Assembly (NCBI GenBank): GCA_948891265.1
Contig: CAQUBD010000019.1
Location: 1-32,185 of the forward strand
Source of the DNA: an uncultured Clostridia bacterium
Lineage (GTDB): Bacteria > Bacillota > Clostridia > TANB77 > CAG-508
Direction: 5' to 3'
DNA: 32,185 nucleotides
The translations under genes were made by a program, and so were the position numbers. The notes beneath the pieces were generated by a model. It had not been told where the DNA came from, made no database searches, and saw nothing but the letters and a program-made list of their open reading frames with translations. This document shows, piece after piece, positions 1 through 8,540 of the stretch (the stretch's first letter is position 1; the number at the start of each line of letters is the position of its first letter).

Positions 1-60
1 TAAATATTATTATAAAAATTTTTAATTTATATTTTAAAAAGTGTCGGGTAATAAGATTTT

Positions 61-570
61 TTAATTTAATTCTATTTCTATCTTTTTTTCTTTATCTAAT
101 TTCAATTTTTTATATGAAATACCACAATTATCAAATAATCTTCTAGATGCAATATTGTTTTCTGAATCTGCATATTTATCTGATAAATACACAATTTCTT
201 TAATTCCTGATTGAATAATAGCTTTAGCACACTCATTACAAGGAAATAAATCTACATATATTTTTGCATTTTCTAAGTCTTTTTTGCTTCCTCTATAATT
301 TAAAATTGCATTTAATTCTGCATGACATACATATGGATATTTTGTATCTAAATTTTTACCTTCTCTATCCCATGGAAATTCATCATCACTAAATCCATTT
401 GGTGCTCCATTATATCCTATTGATAAAATTCTATTATCATTACTTACTATGCATGCACCTACCTGTGTAGATGGATCTTTACTTCTCATTGCTGATAACT
501 TTGCTATTGCCATGAAGTATTCTTCCCAACTTATATAATCTGTTCTTTTTTTATTTAATTTATTATCCAT
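61..570 (-). CDS. comEB: dCMP deaminase (ComEB-type)
   Basis: The 169-residue product is a cytidine/deoxycytidylate deaminase that converts dCMP to dUMP, the thymidylate precursor, in the cytosol. The zinc-binding motifs are visible: HAE near residue 84 and PCNEC near residue 111. The upstream GYNGAPNGF stretch is typical of dCMP deaminases. A strong AGGAGG lies just ahead of the ATG, and a sigma-A-like promoter sits at 597-625. The gene is separate from its neighbours, but folA and thyX lie within 5 kb, so the local theme is dTMP synthesis. The length is normal for the family. The substrate assignment comes from family resemblance; the fold itself is certain. Confidence 0.93.
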   Translation of the reverse strand: MDNKLNKKRTDYISWEEYFMAIAKLSAMRSKDPSTQVGACIVSNDNRILSIGYNGAPNGFSDDEFPWDREGKNLDTKYPYVCHAELNAILNYRGSKKDLENAKIYVDLFPCNECAKAIIQSGIKEIVYLSDKYADSENNIASRRLFDNCGISYKKLKLDKEKKIEIELN

Positions 571-596
571 ATATTTTCCTCCTTATATACAATATA

Positions 597-625
597 ATAT
601 TACTACACAATTTAATAATTATCAA
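597..625 (-). promoter_or_regulatory. Putative sigma-A promoter for comEB
   Basis: On the minus strand, TTGATA (625-620) and TAATAT (602-597) are separated by 17 bases. They end about 20 bases before the ribosome binding site of the dCMP deaminase gene. The -35 box is good and the -10 box is weak. The region is AT-rich, so chance matches are possible. Confidence 0.45.
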
Positions 626-654
626 TATATCATAAAATGATTATTTCGAACAGA

Positions 655-688
655 AAAAATAGGCGCAAAAATTTATTCTGCGCCCATA
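655..688 (-). terminator. Rho-independent terminator after the HD-CYTH gene
   Basis: Downstream of the stop codon at 699, the minus strand carries GGCGCA, an AT loop, then TGCGCC, followed by TATTTTTT. This is a GC-rich stem with a T tract, positioned as a terminator for the HD-CYTH gene. Confidence 0.8.
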
Positions 689-698
689 AAATATCTTT

Positions 699-2567
699 CT
701 ATTCAATTCTTAAGTTTTCTTTTGCAATTGCTCTTTTGGACTTGTTCGTTTCAGTAAATCCTGCCTTGGTTAAATACTCAGCTAAATACCAAAGAGAAAT
801 TTCATCTCCTTTCTTAAGTTCACATTCTAACATCATTGAAATCCCTGTTTTATTTGCATACTCATATATAGAAAAATCACATGCAATTTCAATTATTGAA
901 TCGTGTACTTGAGCTAGGGTCTTATATCTTTCTGTTGTTATTCTTACTCCTTTCTCAATTTCAAATCCTTTTGCATAATAGGCATAACCATAACTATTTA
1001 ATAATGGTTTAACTATTTTAAAGAAATCTTCATTATTTTGACAATGGAATTTATTTTCATACCTTTTAGTTATTGATGTTCCATCATCTGCGGGAATTTT
1101 TAGATAGTAGATTTTCTCTTCTCCTGTTTTACGGCATCGCATTGCTACCTCAGGTGGTAAATATCTTGGTGCTTCAAAATATAAATCATCATTTACTAAT
1201 TTTTCCCATTCTGAAAATTCTTTTATTTGAATATTTGGTATTGATTTGAGAACAGAATTTACTCTTTCATGCCATTCTTTTTTGCAAAGATCTTCTTTTG
1301 AGATAAATTTTTTCTCTATCTCTACTGGATTCTCTGAGAATAAGTCTCTTATTTTTCTTTCTTCCGATTCGCTGATTTCATAGACTGGGTCTAAATCAAC
1401 CATGATGTAATTACAATTTATAGTAATATCCTTTATTTTGTAGCTTACATCCATAAGGTCTTTTACTACTCCATCATCATCCTTTATTAGAACTTTGTTT
1501 TTAGGATTATACATCGTCAATTTTTTCTTTGATAACTTTATTATATCCTTTCGATTAGTAATCTTCTCTAACTTTTGCAGGAAATTTTCAAATTCTGCAT
1601 TATCTTCAAATCTTTTAAGCATTATATTTTCTCTATTTCCTTCGAGAATTATTTGAGCAATTCTGTATCTAATTGTTCCTTTCTCTTCAAAATCCGAAAG
1701 AATTGCTTTTAATTCTGCAAGTATTTCATATTCTGCCTTATTTACTGTCTCGGCCTCATCCCACCCTTCGATCTCTTTATACTCTTTTAGAATCATCTCT
1801 GTTAAAGTTGATTCATCATCGTAATATATCTCGAGGTATTGATTGAATCTTGTAAATAACATATCTTCAATCGTTGATACTGCTGCCTTTTCAAATCCTA
1901 CTGTGGGTGAACCATTAAGAAGGACTATCGTGATATATTTTAATATATCTTGATAGTTTACTCTCTCTCCATATACATTGAACCGGTCTGTTGTAATGTA
2001 TTCCATTCTATCACAGTCGACTGCTCCTATAAGGAGAGATTTGAATATGAACAACATGTTTAATTCATTTGAATTAACAAATACATCTGAACCTTCAATT
2101 CCAATGTTATCTTTGTATATTTGTATAACTTTTGATACAATATCATATCCAAAGATTTCATTGATTTCGTCAGAATACTCTTCAAAATATTCAATAGTTC
2201 TCTGCTCATGTGTCTTCATCTTTTTGTCTTCTAATGAGTGTGAAAAGGCTATATGCCCTAAATCATGTCCGAGCGCAGCTAATCTAAGTGTCTCCCTATC
2301 TTTAAGTGTAATTGGAAAATATTTGCTAAACTTTTCTTCGCAGATATTTAATAAATAGCTTGTAAGGTGCATTACACCTATTGAATGCATAAGTCTTGTA
2401 TGTTTGGTATTAAGAAGCTGACTTGAAAATATCTTTGTCCCTAATTGACTCTTATAAGCTAAATCTCTAAAAGGCTTTAATTCTAATACTCTCCGAAACT
2501 TCTCCTCTATCCGTATTTTTCCAAATACGGGATGTTCTACCACTAAAACTTCATTCTGTCCTATCAT
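699..2567 (-). CDS. HD-domain dNTPase-like phosphohydrolase fused to a CYTH domain
   Basis: This 622-residue protein has an N-terminal HD-superfamily domain related to dGTPase/SAMHD1-type hydrolases. The metal-ligand pattern is H61, H101-D102 (GHDLGH) and an Asp in VDCDRMEY near residue 186. Residues about 414-620 look like a CYTH (triphosphate tunnel) domain: ExExK as EIEKK at 416-420, then MRCRK, YYLK and KRYEN, with LECELKKGDE near 585. HD domains of this kind hydrolyse nucleotides, and CYTH domains bind or cleave triphosphates; the joint function is not known. The gene stands alone, with a perfect promoter at 2616-2644 and its own terminator. Codon use differs from its neighbours: three in-frame CGG codons (2495-2493, 2513-2511 and 1985-1983) and more TCG/ACG, suggesting horizontal transfer. 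The HD call is firm; CYTH rests on motifs read by eye. Confidence 0.8.
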   Translation of the reverse strand: MIGQNEVLVVEHPVFGKIRIEEKFRRVLELKPFRDLAYKSQLGTKIFSSQLLNTKHTRLMHSIGVMHLTSYLLNICEEKFSKYFPITLKDRETLRLAALGHDLGHIAFSHSLEDKKMKTHEQRTIEYFEEYSDEINEIFGYDIVSKVIQIYKDNIGIEGSDVFVNSNELNMLFIFKSLLIGAVDCDRMEYITTDRFNVYGERVNYQDILKYITIVLLNGSPTVGFEKAAVSTIEDMLFTRFNQYLEIYYDDESTLTEMILKEYKEIEGWDEAETVNKAEYEILAELKAILSDFEEKGTIRYRIAQIILEGNRENIMLKRFEDNAEFENFLQKLEKITNRKDIIKLSKKKLTMYNPKNKVLIKDDDGVVKDLMDVSYKIKDITINCNYIMVDLDPVYEISESEERKIRDLFSENPVEIEKKFISKEDLCKKEWHERVNSVLKSIPNIQIKEFSEWEKLVNDDLYFEAPRYLPPEVAMRCRKTGEEKIYYLKIPADDGTSITKRYENKFHCQNNEDFFKIVKPLLNSYGYAYYAKGFEIEKGVRITTERYKTLAQVHDSIIEIACDFSIYEYANKTGISMMLECELKKGDEISLWYLAEYLTKAGFTETNKSKRAIAKENLRIE

Positions 2568-2615
2568 AGTTTTTCCTCCTTGTTGAATGATATTTTATAC
2601 ATTTTTATGTTTACT

Positions 2616-2644
2616 ATTATATCTCATTATGGTGTTTATGTCAA
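2616..2644 (-). promoter_or_regulatory. Consensus sigma-A promoter of the HD-CYTH gene
   Basis: On the minus strand, TTGACA (2644-2639) and TATAAT (2621-2616) are separated by exactly 17 bases, which is a perfect consensus. The implied leader is short, about 40 bases, and contains AAGGAGG before the ATG at 2567. Confidence 0.85.
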
Positions 2645-2658
2645 CATTAATTAAATTT

Positions 2659-2729
2659 AACTTTCAGTTTTTTATTCATATTCAAACTTAAAAAGTTATA
2701 CTTTTTAAAAACCGAAACTAAAAAACTGA
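2659..2729. repeat. Palindromic intergenic repeat, copy 1
   Basis: An AT-rich imperfect palindrome of about 70 bases has arms ending in CAGTTTTTT and AAAAAACTG. It shares the 19-base core GTTTTTTATTCATATTCAA with the copy at 24473-24533 and resembles 23404-23455 more loosely. It lies downstream of the spore photoproduct lyase gene and may also act as its terminator. Confidence 0.6.
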
Positions 2730-2761
2730 TTTAATAAAAGAAATGTAATTATACAAACATT

Positions 2762-3760
2762 TCAAACAATGTACATTATCTCATTATTTGGAAAATATTT
2801 TTTCATTTGTTCTCTAAAAAATTCTTCTCCATCCTCTCTATATTGATTTTTATACATATATTTGCCTTTTCCTCTACCTGTCATTAACACTTTATTATAT
2901 AAATTAATTGCATTTGGAAATGCTTCTTCATTTATTTTTGTATGGACAAAGCTATATGTCATAAAAATAATTTCAAAAAATACATCTTTTTTTACTTTTT
3001 CAGTTAGACCTTCTTCTAGTTGCTTTATTAGTTCTAAGTATAATTTTTTCCAATCTTCTACCATTATAACTGGTGCTATCAAAATTCCTATTTTATATCC
3101 TGCTTCTTTTAATTTATTTATTGCTTCTATTCTTCCTTTTAATCTAGATGTTCCAAATTCTACTTTATTTATAATTTGTTCAGGATTAACACTTACTCTA
3201 ATAGTAACTTTCCCTTGATGGTCTACATCTAATATATCATCTACCATATCAAATTTTGTTGGAAATGTTAGATGCCCTTTAGGTGAATTTTTAAAATTTT
3301 CTATTGTCCAGGGCAAATTTCCTGTGATTGTGTTTTCTAAAATTAAGTCACTATTGCTTCCAATTTCAAATGTTAAATTCTTTTCAGACTTATTCGCAAC
3401 TTTTATTATCTTCTCTAGCATTTTTTCTCTATTAACAAATAACCTTAAATATGCACATTTATTATAATTACATACTAGATAACAATACATACAAGCTGCT
3501 GTACATCCTGATGATGTATATGGCACTAAATAATCTGATGTTTTGTGATTTTCTACAAATTTGTGTGTCTTTCTTGTTCCTATTATTAAATTCCTTTTCA
3601 TGTCCATAAATTCACTATTTTGCTTTTTTCTCATTTCTTCTATGTTATTATGATTTTCTATCTCTACTTTTGGTACATCTTTGTATTTTTTTAATAATTG
3701 CTTTCCTAACTCATAGTTTTCAATTTCTTTTTCAAAATAAATAGCTTTAGGCTTAAACAT
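2762..3760 (-). CDS. splB: Spore photoproduct lyase (radical SAM)
   Basis: This 332-residue enzyme is the radical-SAM DNA repair protein that reverses the thymine dimer (spore photoproduct) formed by UV light in spore DNA. The [4Fe-4S] motif CxxxCxxC is seen as CTAACMYC near residues 86-93. The following stretches also match the SPL family: GSNSDL, TKFD, RVSVNPE, VEFGTSRLKGRIEA and the C-terminal GRGKGKYMY with a final FPNNEIMYIV. The length is typical. A GGGAG ribosome binding site precedes the ATG. Its presence implies an endospore former. The downstream repeat at 2659-2729 separates it from the HD-CYTH gene. Confidence 0.9.
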   Translation of the reverse strand: MFKPKAIYFEKEIENYELGKQLLKKYKDVPKVEIENHNNIEEMRKKQNSEFMDMKRNLIIGTRKTHKFVENHKTSDYLVPYTSSGCTAACMYCYLVCNYNKCAYLRLFVNREKMLEKIIKVANKSEKNLTFEIGSNSDLILENTITGNLPWTIENFKNSPKGHLTFPTKFDMVDDILDVDHQGKVTIRVSVNPEQIINKVEFGTSRLKGRIEAINKLKEAGYKIGILIAPVIMVEDWKKLYLELIKQLEEGLTEKVKKDVFFEIIFMTYSFVHTKINEEAFPNAINLYNKVLMTGRGKGKYMYKNQYREDGEEFFREQMKKYFPNNEIMYIV

Positions 3761-3818
3761 AATTCTTCTCCCTTCGCTCGCTTATTATAATTAGTTTAAC
3801 CTAAAGCTTTTATTTTAT

Positions 3819-4307
3819 TTATTTTTTTATATATGTTATATATTCATAATCAAATTCATTTATTCCATCATCTGGTCCTTTTTCCCTTGAAACTTCTTCC
3901 CATTCTGATTCATTTATTCTTGGAAATATACTATCTCCCTCAAAATTCTTGTCTAATTGTGTAACATACATTTTTTTACAATATGGCATCAATAAATTAT
4001 AAATAATTGCACCACCTATTACAAAGTGTTCTTCATCATCATCCATATATTCTTGTAATTCTAAAAATGAATGTACAACTTTTACATAATCTGAATCTAT
4101 ATTAAAATCAGGATTTCTACTTAATATGATATGTTTTCTATCTGGCAATATTCCTCCTAATGATTCAAAAGTTTTTCTTCCCATTATTATTGTATGCCCA
4201 ATTGTTTTTTCTTTGAATCTCTTTAAATCATCTGGTAATTTCCATGGTACACTATTATCTTTTCCTATTATATTATTTTTTGCTTTTGCTACTATTATAC
4301 TTAACAT
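3819..4307 (-). CDS. folA: Dihydrofolate reductase
   Basis: This 162-residue enzyme reduces dihydrofolate to tetrahydrofolate with NADPH. Family landmarks include MLSIIVAKAKNNIIGKD at the N terminus, WKLPDDLKRFKE (substrate-site Asp), TIIMGRKTFES (NADPH-binding loop), ILSRNPDF and FVIGGAIIYNLLMPY. The length is normal and an AAGGAG ribosome binding site is present. It sits between splB and thyX in the same orientation. ThyX does not produce dihydrofolate, so the coexistence of folA and thyX is slightly redundant, though not rare. Confidence 0.95.
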   Translation of the reverse strand: MLSIIVAKAKNNIIGKDNSVPWKLPDDLKRFKEKTIGHTIIMGRKTFESLGGILPDRKHIILSRNPDFNIDSDYVKVVHSFLELQEYMDDDEEHFVIGGAIIYNLLMPYCKKMYVTQLDKNFEGDSIFPRINESEWEEVSREKGPDDGINEFDYEYITYIKK

Positions 4308-4382
4308 TTGTATTTCTCCTTTTTAATAAATTATATTATTTAAATTTTTTTAACTATATATATAATATTCGAGCTTATTATT

Positions 4383-5051
4383 TTAAAATTCCTCTACTGA
4401 TAATTTAGCATAATATTTAGGATCAAATTCTTCATCATATGGTACTTCATCAAATATTTCTGGCATCTGTTCTTTAAAATATTTTAGTAATGGTATCATA
4501 ACTTGCCTTACTGCTGGGTGAACATGATTATTTGCCCTTAAGCTAAAAATATGTTTCCACTCTCTAATATTAGCTGTTACTGTATATTCAGCCGCTGTGC
4601 AGTGTGGTAATACATTTCTACACATATCTGTAGTAGCACCTAACTCCTTCATTTTCATATATCCTTTTTCCATATCTTCCATTGTTTTTTTCCATGTCTC
4701 ATATACTTCTTTATCTTCAATATATACTGGATTCATTATTGAAATTTGATTTCCATATTTATTTTTATCATAACTGCAATATCTAGTTGATTCTACTGAA
4801 AAGCTTGCAAATCTATGTCTTGTTAAATCTTTATATGACCCTATGTCATTATAAATTCTAACAGTTATTTTTTCATGTTCTAATACAGATTCATGTCCAC
4901 TTGTAATGCAATTCTTAATCAAATTCTTGTAACTGTCTTCTGTCATTTTACCTTCAGAACGATAACATGTTCTACATGCTCTTTCAATTCTTTTCATTAT
5001 GTCTTTACCATCAAATTTTTCTACTTTTACCCATGGTTCCACAATTCTCAT
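4383..5051 (-). CDS. thyX: FAD-dependent thymidylate synthase ThyX
   Basis: This 222-residue flavoprotein makes dTMP from dUMP using methylene-tetrahydrofolate, FAD and NADPH. The diagnostic ThyX motif RHR-x7-S is seen as RHRFASFSVES near residue 80, followed by TRYCSY. An upstream CITSGHESVLEH and a downstream MCRNVLPHCTAAEYTVTANIREW (with the catalytic Ser position replaced in context) fit the family. An AGGAGG ribosome binding site lies just before the ATG. It runs in the same direction as folA and splB and forms a thymidylate cluster with comEB. Confidence 0.95.
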   Translation of the reverse strand: MRIVEPWVKVEKFDGKDIMKRIERACRTCYRSEGKMTEDSYKNLIKNCITSGHESVLEHEKITVRIYNDIGSYKDLTRHRFASFSVESTRYCSYDKNKYGNQISIMNPVYIEDKEVYETWKKTMEDMEKGYMKMKELGATTDMCRNVLPHCTAAEYTVTANIREWKHIFSLRANNHVHPAVRQVMIPLLKYFKEQMPEIFDEVPYDEEFDPKYYAKLSVEEF

Positions 5052-5081
5052 ATTTTCTCCTCCTATCTCATTCCCACTACA

Positions 5082-5115
5082 GAAAAAGTGACCTAAAATA
5101 GGACACTTTTTATAT
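5082..5115 (-). terminator. Terminator after divIVA
   Basis: A near-perfect hairpin occupies this gap (AAAAAGTG-CCTA, a three-base loop, TAGG-CACTTTTT, with one mismatched A on each side), and its 3' arm ends in TTTTT. It lies just past the stop codon of the DivIVA gene and ahead of thyX. It could work in both directions. Confidence 0.75.
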
Positions 5116-5117
5116 AA

Positions 5118-5570
5118 TTAATCTTCTTTATTCACATCTTTTAATAATTCTAATTGTGAAATCAATAGTGATTCCATTTTAGCTTTATATATATCAAATT
5201 GTTTTTTTACATCATCTAATTCTTTTTGTTTAATAATTATTTCATTATTTAGCTCATCAACTCTCTTTTGAGCATTTGCCTTTGCTTCGTCAACTATTTG
5301 GTCAGCTTTTTGTTTTGCTACATTTTTTACTTCTTCAGCTGTTGTTTGAGCCATTACTAATGTATTTTGAAGTGTTGATTCTATTGTTTTATATTGTACT
5401 AAACTATTATTTAATTCATCTACTTTAGCTCTCAATTCATTAACTTCTTTGTAATTCTTTGTATAATCAATTGTTAATTCATCTAAAAAATCGTCAACTT
5501 CTTCTACACTATAACCATTCATCATTTGTTTTGCAAATCTTTTATTTTCTATATCTAAAGGCGTTATCAT
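5118..5570 (-). CDS. divIVA: DivIVA-domain cell division/polarity protein
   Basis: The 150-residue coiled-coil protein begins with the DivIVA signature MITPLDIENKRFAKQ followed by GYSVEEVDDFLDEL. In this family, that N-terminal segment binds curved membrane at septa and poles. Residues about 35-140 are heptad-rich (Glu, Lys, Leu), predicting a coiled coil for oligomerisation. The C-terminal half is short compared with longer paralogues. The gene follows sepF by about 50 bases, the usual order in the Firmicute division cluster, and has a clear AGGAGG. Confidence 0.92.
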   Translation of the reverse strand: MITPLDIENKRFAKQMMNGYSVEEVDDFLDELTIDYTKNYKEVNELRAKVDELNNSLVQYKTIESTLQNTLVMAQTTAEEVKNVAKQKADQIVDEAKANAQKRVDELNNEIIIKQKELDDVKKQFDIYKAKMESLLISQLELLKDVNKED

Positions 5571-5617
5571 TTTTTCCTCCTAATTTGTGTTAAATATTAT
5601 AAAGTTCTTTACAAAAA

Positions 5618-6106
5618 CTAATTATTTACATTGTTGTTTCTTAACCATGAAACAGATAATTTGCTTTTCATTTCTTCTCTTGCCATTTCATTTGTTATTT
5701 CATAATTTGATGGTGCAACTAAGAAAATTGAGTTAGATACTTTTTGAATATATCCATCTAATGCATATACTCCACCACTAATAAAATCTACTATTCTTCT
5801 AGCAACATCTTTATTTACATATTCTAAATTTACTATTATAGATTTTTTTTCTTTTAAGAAACTACAAATTTCATCTGATTGTTCAAATGTTGTAGGTTGT
5901 GAAATAACCATTTTAATTGCTTGATTTTGTGCTTGTGGCATATTTACAACTTTATTATTTCTTCTTCCAAATAATCTTCTATCTTCTACTTCTTCATCAT
6001 ATTCTTCATTTTCATAATCATATATGTTTTCATCTTCATATTCTTCTGGTTCAGCTGAGTCCATTCCAAATAAATCCCATACTTTATTCATTAATGCTCC
6101 TGACAT
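5618..6106 (-). CDS. sepF: Cell division protein SepF
   Basis: This 162-residue protein is SepF, the FtsZ-binding septum protein. The N terminus (MSGALMNKVWDLFGM) fits the membrane-binding amphipathic helix. An acidic linker at about residues 17-45 (many Glu, Asp and Tyr) follows. The conserved core is present: VISQPTTFEQSDEICSFLKEKK, VNLEYVNKDVARRIVDFISGGVYALDG and a final FLVAPSNYEI. A TTAGGAGG ribosome binding site precedes the ATG. The co-oriented divIVA gene follows immediately. Confidence 0.95.
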   Translation of the reverse strand: MSGALMNKVWDLFGMDSAEPEEYEDENIYDYENEEYDEEVEDRRLFGRRNNKVVNMPQAQNQAIKMVISQPTTFEQSDEICSFLKEKKSIIVNLEYVNKDVARRIVDFISGGVYALDGYIQKVSNSIFLVAPSNYEITNEMAREEMKSKLSVSWLRNNNVNN

Positions 6107-6295
6107 AAAAAAACCTCCTAAAAACTCTTTTACATATTGTTATATACAATTTTATTTTTTTGTATAAATAGCTGTCATTATCTCTTTAAACAGCTAAGTT
6201 AACTTGTTATAAGTATCTACTTTTTTTTTACTATTGTCAATAGTTTTTCCAAATGTAATTTACTTTTAATATTATTGTAATATTTTTGTAACACT

Positions 6296-7564
6296 TTATT
6301 CTGTGTTTTTCAAATCTGGATTTAGTACTATTTCATCATATATAGAAATTCTTCTCATTGAATATATTTCGTTTTCTGTATACCCTAATTCTTTTAGTTC
6401 TTTTGTATCATAGCTAGAAACTAAAGAATATTTGTCGTTTTTTCCTGTAACTTTTACTAATATTTTGTTTAAATATCCCGCTCTATTTCTAACCACATAA
6501 TTTAATCCATCTTGTTCTATAATTGCTTGATTTGGTACTTTTAAACCTGTGTTACTCCACCAAATTAAATCAAAAGAAATCTTTCTATAATTAGCTAATT
6601 CACTTATTTGTTTATCAATTTCTAAAATTATTAGTGTTTCTTCTTCATTTTCTTGTGATATGTATGCTATTTTTGCATCTATGGTTTTATTATTTGATAA
6701 TCTTACTTTTATTTTACTATCTACTTTTGCATTTTTTGCTTGTTCTGAACTTGATATAGTTGCAATATAACATTTAGAACTATCTATTATTTTCCCGCAT
6801 TCATCATTTGTCGCAATTAATTGTCCTGTTTTTAATTTTAGCCCATTTAAAAATTCTTTGCTTAAAGTTGAAAAGTTATTAGGTGTTAATATTTCTTCTA
6901 ACCCATCAACTTTATAAGATACAATTCCACTTATAGGTGCCTTTATATATTCTGCCCCAGAATTTAGTTGTTCTTCAAGTTTTGCTCTTTGATTATATAA
7001 TTGTTTTAAATATGAACCTGCTGCACTGGATTCTCCTGATATTTTTGCTTTTCTATTTATTAAATCTTCTATTTGTTTTTTATATTCCGTAATTTTCGAT
7101 AAATCTGTAGTCTTACTTAATAGTTCTACCTTTTCGTCCAGTTGATTTTCTAATAGTTTTACATCTGAAGAAAATATACCTTTTTGTCCCTTTAATGTTT
7201 CTTGAATTTGTAAGTCTAAATCAGATATTTGTTTTTTCAGTCCATCTTCATTTTTGCTATAATATCTATATATAGAATATCCCTTTGCTGTCTTTTCTCC
7301 CTCACTTTTTATTTGTTCCATTCCATTTTTATAATTATTTCCTTTTACAACTTGCTCATCTCTTATAATATATCCAATATTTGTTTCTTCAAGGTATAAA
7401 GTTCCCTCTTCAACTGTAACTTTGTTAGTTGGTTGCTTTACAAGTAAATATACTGCATATATTAAATATATTAATATTAGACAAAATGATATATATATAA
7501 TTATTTTTTTTCTATTTACTTTTTTCTTATTATCTATTTCTTTTTTTTCCAATTTAATTTTCAT
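6296..7564 (-). CDS. HlyD-like membrane-anchored protein of the sepF locus
   Basis: The 422-residue protein has a Lys-rich cytoplasmic tail, one membrane helix at about residues 23-43, and an extracytoplasmic part. A biotinyl/lipoyl-like segment (VEEGTLYLEETNIGYIIRDE) comes first, then a coiled coil (about 105-200), then a second half-motif (YIKAPISGIVSYKVDG). That arrangement is typical of HlyD/membrane-fusion proteins. Similar genes sit beside sepF in Clostridia. No ABC transporter partner is in the window, so a transport role is only inferred. It ends about 190 bases before sepF. The hairpin TAGCTGT...ACAGCTA at 6167-6195 lies between the two genes. Confidence 0.75.
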   Translation of the reverse strand: MKIKLEKKEIDNKKKVNRKKIIIYISFCLILIYLIYAVYLLVKQPTNKVTVEEGTLYLEETNIGYIIRDEQVVKGNNYKNGMEQIKSEGEKTAKGYSIYRYYSKNEDGLKKQISDLDLQIQETLKGQKGIFSSDVKLLENQLDEKVELLSKTTDLSKITEYKKQIEDLINRKAKISGESSAAGSYLKQLYNQRAKLEEQLNSGAEYIKAPISGIVSYKVDGLEEILTPNNFSTLSKEFLNGLKLKTGQLIATNDECGKIIDSSKCYIATISSSEQAKNAKVDSKIKVRLSNNKTIDAKIAYISQENEEETLIILEIDKQISELANYRKISFDLIWWSNTGLKVPNQAIIEQDGLNYVVRNRAGYLNKILVKVTGKNDKYSLVSSYDTKELKELGYTENEIYSMRRISIYDEIVLNPDLKNTE

Positions 7565-7584
7565 TCCCCTCTTAAGGCTTAAAT

Positions 7585-8493
7585 CTAGTTATTTATTATA
7601 ATATTTATATTTTCTTGTATATCATTTGTTCCATCAAGCCATACTGTTTGTTTATTTTTTCTAAACCAGGTTAGTTGTCTTTTTGCATATCTTCTTGTTT
7701 CCATTTTTATCTTTTCTATCATCTCTTCTTTTGTATATTCACCATTTATATAATCTACTACTTCCTTATATCCTAGTCCTTGCATTGCTGTAGGAAATTT
7801 GATATATTTTTCTAATATTCCCTTTACTTCCTCTATTAATCCTTGTTCAATCATTATATCAACTCTCTTATTTATTCTTTGATATAATATTTCTCTATCC
7901 CAATCTATGGCAAAAACTCTATAGTCATATTCTACTGGATTTCTTCTTGATTCTAGTTCTTGTTCAGTTTTTGTTTTTCCTGTTGCTTTGTATATTTCTA
8001 ACACTCTCATTATCCTTTTTTTATCATTTGGACTTATTTTTTGCATTGCCTCTTTATCTATTTTTACTGCTTGATTATATAATACTTCTAGTCCTTCATT
8101 CTCAGCAATTTTTTCTAACTGTTTCCTATACTCCTCATCTAATTTTATATCATTATATTCAATTTCATAAATTAGACTATCTACATATAGCCCTGTTCCA
8201 CCTACTATTATTGGAACTTTTCCTTTTTGTAATATTTCTTTTATAGCAATCTTTGCGTCTTGTTTATATTGTGCAACACTATATCTTTCTTCTGGTGAAA
8301 CATATCCTAATAAATAATGTTTTATACCTTGCATCTCTTCAGTTGTTGGCTTTGCTGTTCCTATATTCATATCTTTATATATTTGCATTGAATCTGCTGA
8401 TATAATTTCTCCATTTACTTTTTTGGCGAGTTCTATTGAAAGAGCTGTTTTCCCAGAAGCAGTAGGTCCACATATCACTATTACCTTTTCCAT
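7585..8493 (-). CDS. miaA: tRNA dimethylallyltransferase MiaA
   Basis: This enzyme (302 residues from the chosen start) transfers the dimethylallyl group to A37 of tRNAs reading UNN codons. The P-loop GPTASGKTALSIELA is near the N terminus. ISADSMQIYKDMNIGTAKP, IIVGGTGLYVDSL, KRIMRVLEIYKATGK and the C-terminal TRRYAKRQLTWFR all match MiaA. An upstream in-frame ATG at 8505 exists, but GGAGGAG lies between it and the ATG at 8493, so 8493 is preferred. A GTCCC hairpin repeat (8504-8540) abuts that ribosome binding site. The mutL, small membrane gene, miaA order resembles the common mutL-miaA linkage. Confidence 0.95.
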   Translation of the reverse strand: MEKVIVICGPTASGKTALSIELAKKVNGEIISADSMQIYKDMNIGTAKPTTEEMQGIKHYLLGYVSPEERYSVAQYKQDAKIAIKEILQKGKVPIIVGGTGLYVDSLIYEIEYNDIKLDEEYRKQLEKIAENEGLEVLYNQAVKIDKEAMQKISPNDKKRIMRVLEIYKATGKTKTEQELESRRNPVEYDYRVFAIDWDREILYQRINKRVDIMIEQGLIEEVKGILEKYIKFPTAMQGLGYKEVVDYINGEYTKEEMIEKIKMETRRYAKRQLTWFRKNKQTVWLDGTNDIQENINIIINN

Positions 8494-8503
8494 TTTCTCC
8501 TCC

Positions 8504-8540
8504 ATGTCCCATTGGGGACAGTCCCATTTGGGACATTTTG
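8504..8540. repeat. GTCCC intergenic hairpin repeat
   Basis: Palindromic units (TGTCCCATTGGGGACA and GTCCCATTTGGGAC) fill the gap exactly between the stop of the upstream membrane protein gene (8541) and the ribosome binding site of miaA. Related copies lie at 21428-21489, 26437-26470 and 31396-31515. Confidence 0.8.
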
